Below, in pieces: positions 5,906 through 12,430 of a DNA stretch of 16,083 bases. A model generated the notes under the pieces. The model made no database searches and was not told the origin of the DNA. It saw only the letters and a list, made by a program, of their open reading frames with translations. The stretch is taken from the NCBI GenBank assembly GCA_026706425.1, contig JAPOYW010000289.1:4887-20969 (forward strand), written 5' to 3'. Made by a program: the position numbers and the translations under genes. This stretch comes from Gammaproteobacteria bacterium (GTDB lineage Bacteria; Pseudomonadota; Gammaproteobacteria; Pseudomonadales; Azotimanducaceae). The number at the start of each line of letters is the position of its first letter. Position 1 is the first letter of the stretch.

Positions 5906-8897
5906 GCTGCCGCTCCCCCTTCGGGTCGTAGAAGATTGGGTCGACGATCGACGCCTTGACGACCCGGCCGTCGGCGAGGGGGCAGTGGACGGTTTCGCCC
6001 ATTCGCCCCGCACCGCCCTTCACCATGCCGAGCGCGATGGGACGCGACAGCCGCGCGCTGTAGTAGCTGGATGTCACGTGGCCGGCGATGGGCACCGGCG
6101 GCCGGCATTCGGGATCGTCGACCAACTGCCCGCCCTCCGGAAGCACGGTCCTGGCATCGTCCGTCGCAAGCCCCACCAACTGCGGGCGGTCTTCGCGCAG
6201 ATGGTCGGCCAGATCGAGGGAGCGGTCGCCGAGAAACCCGAACGGCTTGTTGCGGCGCACGGCCCAATCCATGCCCGTGTCCGCCGGCGTCATGGATCCG
6301 TCGGTGTCCTGCCCGACGATGATGAAGCCCTTCTCGGCGCGCAGGACGTGCATGGCTTCGGTACCGTACGGGGTGATGTCGAATTCCGCCCCGGCGTCGA
6401 TGAGCGCGTCCCAGACCGCCCGGCCGTGCTGGGCCGGGACGTTGACCTCGAAGGACAGTTCGCCGCTGAAGCTGATGCGGAACACCCGGGCCGGCACGCC
6501 CGCGACGTGGCCTTCCCGCACCGCCATGAACGGGAACGCCCCACCGGTAAGGTCGATGTCCGTGCAGACCTTGGCCAGGACGGTGCGGGACTTCGGACCG
6601 ACAAGGGCCGCGGTGGCCCAGTGATCCGTCACGGACGTGAAGTACACGGATAGTTCCGGCCACTCCGTCTGGCGCCAGCGCTCCAGCCACGCGAACACCA
6701 CCTCTGCGTTGCCGGTGGTGGTGTGCATCAGGTAGCGGTCTTCGCCCAAGCGCGCCGTCACGCCGTCGTCGAAGATCGTGCCGTCTTCGTGAAGCATGAG
6801 GCCATAGCGGCATCGCCCAATGCCCAGCTTGCGGAAGCCGGTGGTGTAGATCCGGTCCAGAGACTCTGCGGAGTCAGCGCCCTGGATGTCGATCTTGCCG
6901 AGCGTCGACGCGTCCATGATCGCCACGCCGTCCCGAGCAGCGAGGCACTCCCGGTTCAGCGCCTGCTGCATCGTCTCGCCCGACCGGGGGTAGTACCGGG
7001 GGCGCTTCCAGCGTCCAACGTTCTCCCACTCTGCGCCACGGGATGTGTGCCATTCATGCATGGGCGTATGCCGCTCCGGATCGAAGAACCCGCCCACGTC
7101 GCGCCCCGCGATGGCACCGAAGGTGGCCGGCGTGTACGAAGGCCGGTACATGGTCGTACCCACCTCCGCGATATCCTTGCCAAGAGCCTCCGCGAGGATG
7201 GCGACCCCGTTGACGTTGCCGAGCTTGCCCTGGTCCGTGCCGAAGCCGAGCGCGGTGTAGCGTTTGACGTGCTCCACCGACTCGTAGCCTTCCCGGGCAG
7301 CGAGTTCGATGTCCGAGGCGGTGACATCCAACTGGAAGTCCACGAACTGTTTGGGCGCGCGGCTCACGCGCTTGGGATGCGGAACGAGGAACAGCGACCG
7401 TGCCGGCGTCTCGGGCGGTTCGTCGACCTCGGGGGCCGACCGCGTCGTTCGGCCACTGCCGAAGCCTGCGCGCGATGCCGCGGTGGCACCGGCCAGCGCC
7501 CCCTGCTCCAGGCAGCCGCGCAGGGTGGGTGTCCCCGCCACTGCGCCCGCGCAGACGGTGCCTCCTCCGAGATCGCCGGGCAGGAAAGCGCCCGCCGAGT
7601 CGCTCCAGCGCGGTTTCACCCCGGTCTGCGAACCGAGATGCAGCGTCGGGTTCCAGCCGCCGGAACACGCGATCAGATCGCAGGCCAGTCGTCGGGGTGT
7701 GCCCGCGAGTGCGTTGGCCTGCAGCGACGCGATAGCCGCACCGGAAACCCGACTTCTGCCGACGGCTTCGATGATCGCGTGGCCGACGATCACGTCGATA
7801 CCCGCTTCCTTCGCCGCCGCCACCCATCCACCGGCGGGACTCTCCCGGGCATCCACGATCGCCACGACCTCGCGGCCTATTCGGTGCCAATCCAACGCGG
7901 TCCGATAGCCGTGGTCATTGGTCGTGAAGAGCAGCAGGCTCTTTCCGGGCGCGACCGCGTAGCGGTTGACGTAGGTGGACACCGACGAGGCCAGCATCAC
8001 GCCGGGTAGGTCATTGTTGGCGAACACCAGCGGTCGCTCGATGGCGCCCGTCGCTAGCACGACCTGCTCGGCACGGACTCGGTGCAGCCGCTCCCGCGTT
8101 CCGGCCGCCGCCACTGGACCGAGGTGGTCCGAGCGCCGTTCGACGAGGGTCAGGAAGTTGTGGTCGTAGTAGCCGCTGACCGTGCTCCTTGGCAGCAACT
8201 CGACATTGCCGGAGGCGTCAAGCTCGGCCAGGGCGCCGTCCAGCCAGGCGGCGGCGCTGTCGCCGCCCAAGGCCCGCGTTTCCGCCAACAGGCTGCCGCC
8301 GAACTCCGACTGCTCATCGGCAAGCAGCACGCGAGCCCCCCACCCTGCCGCCTCGAGGGCCGCGCTCAAGCCAGCGGGACCGGCCCCGACCACGAGCACG
8401 TCGCAGTGATGGTTCATCCGGTCGTAGGTGTCGGGATCCGCGCCATCCGGCGCCTTGCCGAAGCCCGCAGCGTGGCGCAATACGCGTTCCCAAGCCATCC
8501 AGGCTCCCGGCGACGACATGAAGGTCTTGTAGTAGAAGCCCGCCGGTAGCAGACGGCCGAATGCTCCGGCGGCGCGCTGGAAGAGCGACGCCCGGATAGA
8601 ACGGGCTTCTAGACCGTTGTATAGCTCCACCTGGGTGGCGCGCAGATTTGGCACACATGACGCGCCGGCGCCCACCTCGACGATTGCGTTGGGCTCCTCG
8701 GCACCATGACCCACGATCCCCCGCGGGCGCCCGTACTTGAAGCTCCGCCCAACGACGTCCACGCCGTTGGCCAGCAGCGCGGAGGCCAGGGTGTCGCCGG
8801 CAAAGCCGCGAAGGGCACGACCGTCGAACACGAAGTCCAGGGTTTGGTCGCGGTCGATCCGACCCCCGGCAGCACGACGACGGACCTCTGCACCCAC
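5898..8897 (-). CDS. soxA: Sarcosine oxidase alpha subunit
   Basis: This 999-residue large subunit oxidises sarcosine together with SoxB, and its C-terminal half passes the methyl carbon to tetrahydrofolate as 5,10-methylene-THF. Residues about 15-100 form the ferredoxin-like N-terminal domain (FAGDTLASALLANG, SFKYGRPRG) that lacks the iron-sulphur cysteines, as usual for SoxA. The dinucleotide-binding domain starts at VVGAGPAGLSAA (about 169-180) and continues through ATGAIERPLVFANNDLPGV. From about residue 590 the protein is a GCV_T aminomethyltransferase-type folate domain (PMHEWHTSRGAEWE, VAIMDASTLGKIDIQG, GELSFEVNVP). The GTG start lies directly after the soxD TAG and is preceded by AGGGAGAAG. 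Length and domains are complete. It sits between soxD and soxG in the standard order. Confidence 0.96.
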   Translation of the reverse strand: MGAEVRRRAAGGRIDRDQTLDFVFDGRALRGFAGDTLASALLANGVDVVGRSFKYGRPRGIVGHGAEEPNAIVEVGAGASCVPNLRATQVELYNGLEARSIRASLFQRAAGAFGRLLPAGFYYKTFMSSPGAWMAWERVLRHAAGFGKAPDGADPDTYDRMNHHCDVLVVGAGPAGLSAALEAAGWGARVLLADEQSEFGGSLLAETRALGGDSAAAWLDGALAELDASGNVELLPRSTVSGYYDHNFLTLVERRSDHLGPVAAAGTRERLHRVRAEQVVLATGAIERPLVFANNDLPGVMLASSVSTYVNRYAVAPGKSLLLFTTNDHGYRTALDWHRIGREVVAIVDARESPAGGWVAAAKEAGIDVIVGHAIIEAVGRSRVSGAAIASLQANALAGTPRRLACDLIACSGGWNPTLHLGSQTGVKPRWSDSAGAFLPGDLGGGTVCAGAVAGTPTLRGCLEQGALAGATAASRAGFGSGRTTRSAPEVDEPPETPARSLFLVPHPKRVSRAPKQFVDFQLDVTASDIELAAREGYESVEHVKRYTALGFGTDQGKLGNVNGVAILAEALGKDIAEVGTTMYRPSYTPATFGAIAGRDVGGFFDPERHTPMHEWHTSRGAEWENVGRWKRPRYYPRSGETMQQALNRECLAARDGVAIMDASTLGKIDIQGADSAESLDRIYTTGFRKLGIGRCRYGLMLHEDGTIFDDGVTARLGEDRYLMHTTTGNAEVVFAWLERWRQTEWPELSVYFTSVTDHWATAALVGPKSRTVLAKVCTDIDLTGGAFPFMAVREGHVAGVPARVFRISFSGELSFEVNVPAQHGRAVWDALIDAGAEFDITPYGTEAMHVLRAEKGFIIVGQDTDGSMTPADTGMDWAVRRNKPFGFLGDRSLDLADHLREDRPQLVGLATDDARTVLPEGGQLVDDPECRPPVPIAGHVTSSYYSARLSRPIALGMVKGGAGRMGETVHCPLADGRVVKASIVDPIFYDPKGERQRV

Positions 8898-9185
8898 CTA
8901 GGCTTCTCCCTGTTCCGGCGGCATCTCGCCGACCGGGTACACGGCCAGAATCTTGTAGCTCACGGTGTCACGCAGGACGTTGAAGTATCTTCGGCAACCC
9001 GCCGTGTGAACCCACATCTCCCGGTGCGGGCCCCGGGGGTTGGTGCGGGTATGCAGGTATTCGCCCCACTCGCTGTCCGACAGCGAAGACGGATCGACGG
9101 GTCGCGGGATGTGTGCTTCGCCGGCGTAGCTGAACTCCTCCTCGCTACGAGCCTCCCGGCAGTGGGGACAGTGGATTCGGAACAT
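8898..9185 (-). CDS. soxD: Sarcosine oxidase delta subunit
   Basis: This 95-residue zinc-binding subunit is required for assembly of heterotetrameric sarcosine oxidase. The expected zinc ligands are visible: Cys6 and Cys9 in CPHC, His60 and Cys64 in HTAGC. LHTRTNPRGPHREMWVHTAGCRR, read across residues 44-66, is the typical family core. Its ATG shares one base with the soxB stop codon (TGATG), and its TAG is directly followed by the soxA start, so the three genes are tightly coupled. Size is normal for SoxD. Confidence 0.96.
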   Translation of the reverse strand: MFRIHCPHCREARSEEEFSYAGEAHIPRPVDPSSLSDSEWGEYLHTRTNPRGPHREMWVHTAGCRRYFNVLRDTVSYKILAVYPVGEMPPEQGEA

Positions 9186-10435
9186 CAGTGGGCGACGCCT
9201 GCGGCACCGTGTTCGTCGACCAGCGCCCCGGTGGCGAAGCGGTCGAGGGAGAACGGCGCGGCGAGTGGATGCGGACGCTCATGGGCCAGCGTGTCCGCGA
9301 ATACATAGCCCGATCCCGGAGTCGCCTTGAAGCCGCCTGTGCCCCAGCCGCAGTTGAAGTAGAGGCCGCGAACGGGCGTCTCGCCGATGATCGGGCAGGC
9401 GTCGGGGCAGATGTCCACGATGCCGCCCCAATGCCGGTTCATGCGCACCCGGCTGAAAGCGGGGAAGAGTTCACACACGGCTTGCAACGTGTGTTCGATG
9501 ACCGAGAACGAACCGCGCTGCCCGTAGCCGTTGTAGGAATCGGTACCGGCGCCGATCACGAGGTCGCCCTTGTCCGCCTGGCTGACGTAGCAGTGCACGC
9601 CGCTCGACTGGACGACGACGTCGAGGCACGGCTTGAGCGGTTCCGAGACCAACGCCTGCAACGGCCGCGACTCGATCGGCAACTTAAGCCCCGCCATCGC
9701 CGCTAAGACGCCCGAATTGCCGGCCGCCACGCACGCTACCTTGCGTGCGCCGATGAAGCCCCGGGATGTCTCCACACCCGTGACCGCGCCGTTGTCGCAG
9801 CGAATGCCGGTGACCTCGGTGCGCTGCAGGATGTCGACCCCCTGCGCGTCGGCGGCACGGGCGAAACCCCACGCCACCGCGTCGTGCCTGGCGATCCCGC
9901 CCCGGCGCTGCAAAGAGGCACCGAGTACCGGGTAGCGTGCATCCGGCGAGCAGTTCATGAGCGGCACCAGTTTCTGCACCTCGGCGGCGGAAAGCAGTTC
10001 GGCATCGATGCCGTTCAAGCGGTTGGCGTTCACCCGGCGTTCGATCTCGCGCATGTCGTGCAGGGTGTGTCCCAAGTAGAGCACCCCGCGCGGAGAGAAC
10101 ATGACGTTGAAGTTGAGCTCCTGGCTCAAACCCTCCCAGAGCTTGAGCGAGAACTCGTAGAGGTGCGACGACCCGTCGCGCAGATAGTTTGACCGAATGA
10201 TGGTGGTGTTCCGGCCCGTGTTGCCGCCGCCGAGCCAGCCCTTCTCGACGACCGCGACATCGGTGACGCCGTGCACCTTGGCGAGGTAGTAGGCGGTCGC
10301 GAGCCCATGGCCGCCACCGCCGACGATGACGGTGTCGTAGGCTTTCTTCGGTGCGGGGTCGCGCCACACCCGCTGCCAGTTCTCGTGGTAGTGCCGGGCA
10401 TGACGGACTAGGCCCAAGAGCGAGTATCTTTCCAT
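9185..10435 (-). CDS. soxB: Sarcosine oxidase beta subunit
   Basis: This flavoprotein subunit (416 residues) carries out sarcosine oxidation and, in characterised enzymes, binds FAD and a histidine-linked FMN. The Rossmann motif GGGGHG is at 39-44. GWLGGGNTGRNTTIIRSNYL (67-86) is the conserved flavin loop, and His184 in ARHDAVAWG is probably the covalent FMN histidine by family comparison. GWGTGGFKATPGSG near the C-terminus is the closing flavin motif. The ATG at 10435 gives the family N-terminus MERYSLLGLVRHA. An in-frame TTG at 10474 would add a 13-residue tail that translates a GC-rich hairpin. Neither start has a clear Shine-Dalgarno sequence. It is the first gene of soxBDAG and is divergent from an HD-domain gene. 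Confidence 0.96.
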   Translation of the reverse strand: MERYSLLGLVRHARHYHENWQRVWRDPAPKKAYDTVIVGGGGHGLATAYYLAKVHGVTDVAVVEKGWLGGGNTGRNTTIIRSNYLRDGSSHLYEFSLKLWEGLSQELNFNVMFSPRGVLYLGHTLHDMREIERRVNANRLNGIDAELLSAAEVQKLVPLMNCSPDARYPVLGASLQRRGGIARHDAVAWGFARAADAQGVDILQRTEVTGIRCDNGAVTGVETSRGFIGARKVACVAAGNSGVLAAMAGLKLPIESRPLQALVSEPLKPCLDVVVQSSGVHCYVSQADKGDLVIGAGTDSYNGYGQRGSFSVIEHTLQAVCELFPAFSRVRMNRHWGGIVDICPDACPIIGETPVRGLYFNCGWGTGGFKATPGSGYVFADTLAHERPHPLAAPFSLDRFATGALVDEHGAAGVAH

Positions 10436-10439
10436 TCGT

Positions 10440-10456
10440 CGGGGGTTCGACCCCCG
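10440..10456. other. Strong GC hairpin just before the soxB start codon
   Basis: CGGGGGT (10440-10446) pairs perfectly with ACCCCCG (10450-10456) around a three-base loop. In soxB mRNA the stem ends four bases before the AUG, occupying the place of the ribosome-binding site, which is otherwise missing. It may limit or regulate soxB translation. It resembles a tRNA T-arm at first sight because of TTCGA, but the loop is too short and no other tRNA arm is present. Confidence 0.45.
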
Positions 10457-10484
10457 CCCATTTCGTTTCGCCAATCGAGGGGTA

Positions 10485-10510
10485 TTTGACCATAATCCGT
10501 TTCCGTCAAA
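10485..10510. promoter_or_regulatory. Inverted repeat in the sox / HD-gene divergent promoter
   Basis: TTTGAC (10485-10490) and GTCAAA (10505-10510) form a perfect inverted repeat separated by 14 bases. It lies in the 92-bp space between the divergent soxB and HD-domain starts, so one site could serve both directions. GTCAAA read on the minus strand also supplies a TTGAC -35-like element for soxB, but no convincing -10 follows. No regulator gene is present in the window. Confidence 0.35.
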
Positions 10511-10527
10511 GGGCGGAGAACCGACCC

Positions 10528-11127
10528 ATGGATGACCCGAATGCGACTTCGGTGAGCTTCACCCGTATGGACCGAGGCACCGCCCGGGACTACGCGCTCC
10601 TGGACGAGCTTGCGAAACCCTATATCGCAAAAACCGGCGAACGCGTCCTTGACTACCTCGAGAGCCTCAGGGGCGGATTCCCCGGCTACCAGGTAGACCG
10701 CTACGAGCACTCGCTGCAAACGGCCACGCGGGCTTTGCGCGCCGGCGAGTGCGAAGAGATCGTGGTGGCGGCGCTGCTCCACGACATCGGCGATAACCTG
10801 GCACCGGAGAACCACTCGGAGGTTGCGGCGGGCGTGCTACGACCCTACGTGGCCAGGCACACCTACTGGATGGTGCTGCACCACGGCTTGTTCCAAGGCT
10901 ACTACTACTTCGACAAAACCGGCGGCGACGCCAACGAGCGCGAGCGGTACCGGGATCACCCGGCGTACGAGATGACCGTTCGTTTCTGTGCGGACTACGA
11001 CCAACTGTCGTTCGATCCGGAATACGACACCCTCGGTATCGACCACTTTGCACCGATGGCCGAAGGCCTTTTCGCACGGCAGCCGTGGGGCGAGCACACC
11101 GCGAGGGACTGGCCGACGGGCACGTGA
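10528..11127 (+). CDS. HD-domain protein, possible PhnZ/TmpB-like diiron oxygenase
   Basis: This is a 199-residue cytoplasmic HD-domain protein. Probable metal ligands are His61 (RYEHSLQTA), His85-Asp86 (LLHDIGD), His96 (ENHSE), His118 or His119 (LHHGLFQG), and a late Asp (Asp158 or Asp163). That set suffices for a two-metal centre. The spacing from His61 to His85 and the EHSLQ...AALLHD pattern recall PhnZ and TmpB, mixed-valent diiron enzymes that cleave hydroxylated phosphonates; TmpB yields glycine betaine. Generic HD phosphohydrolase remains the alternative. The ATG at 10528 is preferred over an upstream in-frame GTG at 10351 because GGAG lies nine bases before it and the longer version would overlap soxB. 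Divergence from soxBDAG suggests a role in methylated-amine catabolism, but no tmpA/phnY partner is visible in this window. Confidence 0.85.
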   Translation: MDDPNATSVSFTRMDRGTARDYALLDELAKPYIAKTGERVLDYLESLRGGFPGYQVDRYEHSLQTATRALRAGECEEIVVAALLHDIGDNLAPENHSEVAAGVLRPYVARHTYWMVLHHGLFQGYYYFDKTGGDANERERYRDHPAYEMTVRFCADYDQLSFDPEYDTLGIDHFAPMAEGLFARQPWGEHTARDWPTGT

Positions 11128-11150
11128 TGCGTCTCCACGCTGTTTGATGA

Positions 11151-11187
11151 CATTGAAAATTGGACGTCTGCCGTCCAATTTTCATTG
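11151..11187. promoter_or_regulatory. Long inverted repeat upstream of the second DUF4143 ATPase
   Basis: TGAAAATTGGACG (11154-11166) and CGTCCAATTTTCA (11172-11184) are perfect 13-base arms around the loop TCTGC. With one mismatch the arms extend to 11151 and 11187. A -10-like TAAAAT follows at 11188-11193, placing transcription start at or next to the ATG at 11200, though no good -35 was found. The repeat could be an operator for a dimeric repressor, or an RNA hairpin if transcription begins upstream. It could also end the HD gene's transcript: its stop is 23 bases before the repeat, and a run rich in T follows. Confidence 0.55.
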
Positions 11188-11199
11188 TAAAATCCACCA

Positions 11200-12348
11200 A
11201 TGATCCCTCGAAACGACCATCTCAAGGCCGTTCAGCGGTTGCTGCGCGACAATCCCGTCGTCGCTTTGATCGGTGCCCGCCAGGTCGGCAAGACGACGCT
11301 TGCGAAGGAGGTTGCACAGCGTCGCAGCCGGACGCATTTCTTCGATCTCGAGTCGTCCGCGGATCGGGCGCGTCTCACGGATTCGCTGCTTGCCCTGTCG
11401 CCGCTGACGGGCTTGGTCGTTCTCGATGAAGTGCAACGCCGACCGGAACTCTTCCCGACCTTGCGCGTGCTCGCCGATCGACGCCCGATCCGCGCACGAT
11501 TTCTGGTTCTCGGCAGTGCTTCTCCGAACCTCCTTCGCCAGAGTTCGGAGTCGCTGGCCGGTCGCATCGCCTACTACCAGTTGCCCTGTCTCTCGCTAGC
11601 CGAGACAGGCTCCGGAAAGGCGGCGGAGCTTTGGCTTCGGGGCGGGTTTCCGCGTTCCTTCACAGCTCGAAGTCATGTCCAGAGCTATCGGTGGCGGCAG
11701 GACTTCGTGGCGACGTTCCTCGAGCGGGATATGCCGGGACTCGGCATCTCGGTTCCCAGCCAGACAATGGAGCGGTTCTGGACCATGATCGCCCATTACC
11801 ACGCCCAGCTTTGGAACGGCTCCGAGCTGGGCCGTGCGTTCGGCATGTCGCAACACGCGATGCGCCGCTACCTCGATGCTCTCGAAGCCACGTTCATGGT
11901 GCGCGTGTTGAAACCGTGGAGCGCCAATCTCGCCAAACGCCAGGTCAAGACGCCCAAGGTCTACATCCGCGACTCCGGCGTGCTGCACCGGCTTCTCGAC
12001 ATCCGCGATCGCACGGCGCTCGAACGCCACCCCAAGGTGGGTGCCTCCTGGGAAGGCTTCGTGATGGAGAACATCATCCGCACGCTCGGGGTCGAGGAGC
12101 GCCAGTGCTACTTCTGGGCCGCTCACGCGGGCGCAGAGGTCGACCTCGTAGTGCCGGACCGTAGCGGACGGCTGCGCGGGTTCGAGATCAAGCGTACGAG
12201 TTCCCCCGGCGTCACTCGTTCCATGCGCACGGCAATGGCTGACCTTGATCTGCGTTCGCTGGATTTGATTCACGCCGGAGACGAGACATTTCCCTTGGCC
12301 AAGGGCATCCGCGCGGTGGCCGTGGCTAAGCTCCTCGATGATCTGTAG
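11200..12348 (+). CDS. AAA_14/DUF4143 family ATP-binding protein (second copy)
   Basis: This 382-residue member of the AAA_14-DUF4143 family, function unknown, has its P-loop at GARQVGKTT (25-33), Walker B at VVLDEVQR (73-80), and LGSASPNLL (104-112) followed by ESLAGR. A helical segment with GMSQHAMRRYLDALE (winged-helix-like, matching the GIPRATVQRYLNLLE of the first copy) leads to the DUF4143 part with KTPKVYIRDSG. It ends in EVDLVV and LRGFEIKRTSS, again a D...E-x-K pattern. It is clearly related to the gene at 4109 but diverged in most positions, so it is not a recent duplication. The ATG has no Shine-Dalgarno sequence and follows the inverted repeat closely. It ends 82 bp from the converging dehydrogenase gene. 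Confidence 0.9.
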   Translation: MIPRNDHLKAVQRLLRDNPVVALIGARQVGKTTLAKEVAQRRSRTHFFDLESSADRARLTDSLLALSPLTGLVVLDEVQRRPELFPTLRVLADRRPIRARFLVLGSASPNLLRQSSESLAGRIAYYQLPCLSLAETGSGKAAELWLRGGFPRSFTARSHVQSYRWRQDFVATFLERDMPGLGISVPSQTMERFWTMIAHYHAQLWNGSELGRAFGMSQHAMRRYLDALEATFMVRVLKPWSANLAKRQVKTPKVYIRDSGVLHRLLDIRDRTALERHPKVGASWEGFVMENIIRTLGVEERQCYFWAAHAGAEVDLVVPDRSGRLRGFEIKRTSSPGVTRSMRTAMADLDLRSLDLIHAGDETFPLAKGIRAVAVAKLLDDL

Positions 12349-12370
12349 CGACCGGTGCCGCCATTTGAAG

Positions 12371-12382
12371 GAGCGATTATCG
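12371..12382. repeat. Second copy of the first ATPase's operator word
   Basis: GAGCGATTATCG occurs here and, on the opposite strand, inside the palindrome upstream of the first DUF4143 ATPase, where 15 bases read GAGCGATTATCGCTC. The copy lacks the last three bases of the palindrome. It lies in the 82-bp gap between the second ATPase and the converging dehydrogenase gene, with no coding sequence attached. Confidence 0.4.
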
Positions 12383-12430
12383 TTTGATTCAACTCGATGC
12401 ATGACGCGATGGGTGGAGGAGAGCGTCGGC

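Noticed and set aside
5851..6813. Long minus-strand reading frames overlapping soxA (also 7054-7890 and the plus-strand frame 6723-8009).
   Set aside because: They are low-complexity Arg/Gly/Pro/Ala-rich shadows of the high-GC soxA gene without any recognisable domain.
10433..10474. Possible tRNA 3' end or tRNA-type attachment site, because of GGGGGTTCGACCCCC followed by GCCCA and a later CCA.
   Set aside because: A T-arm needs a seven-base loop, which leaves a mismatched stem here, and no acceptor, D or anticodon arm can be drawn upstream. The segment is better explained as a hairpin before soxB.
10351..10527. In-frame upstream extension of the HD-domain gene starting at GTG 10351.
   Set aside because: It would overlap the conserved N-terminus of soxB on the other strand, has no family similarity, and a good GGAG site precedes the ATG at 10528.
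4109..12348. Composite transposon bounded by the two ATPases.
   Set aside because: The ATPases are in the same orientation and too diverged to be terminal repeats, no transposase is present, and the genes between them form an ordinary metabolic operon.
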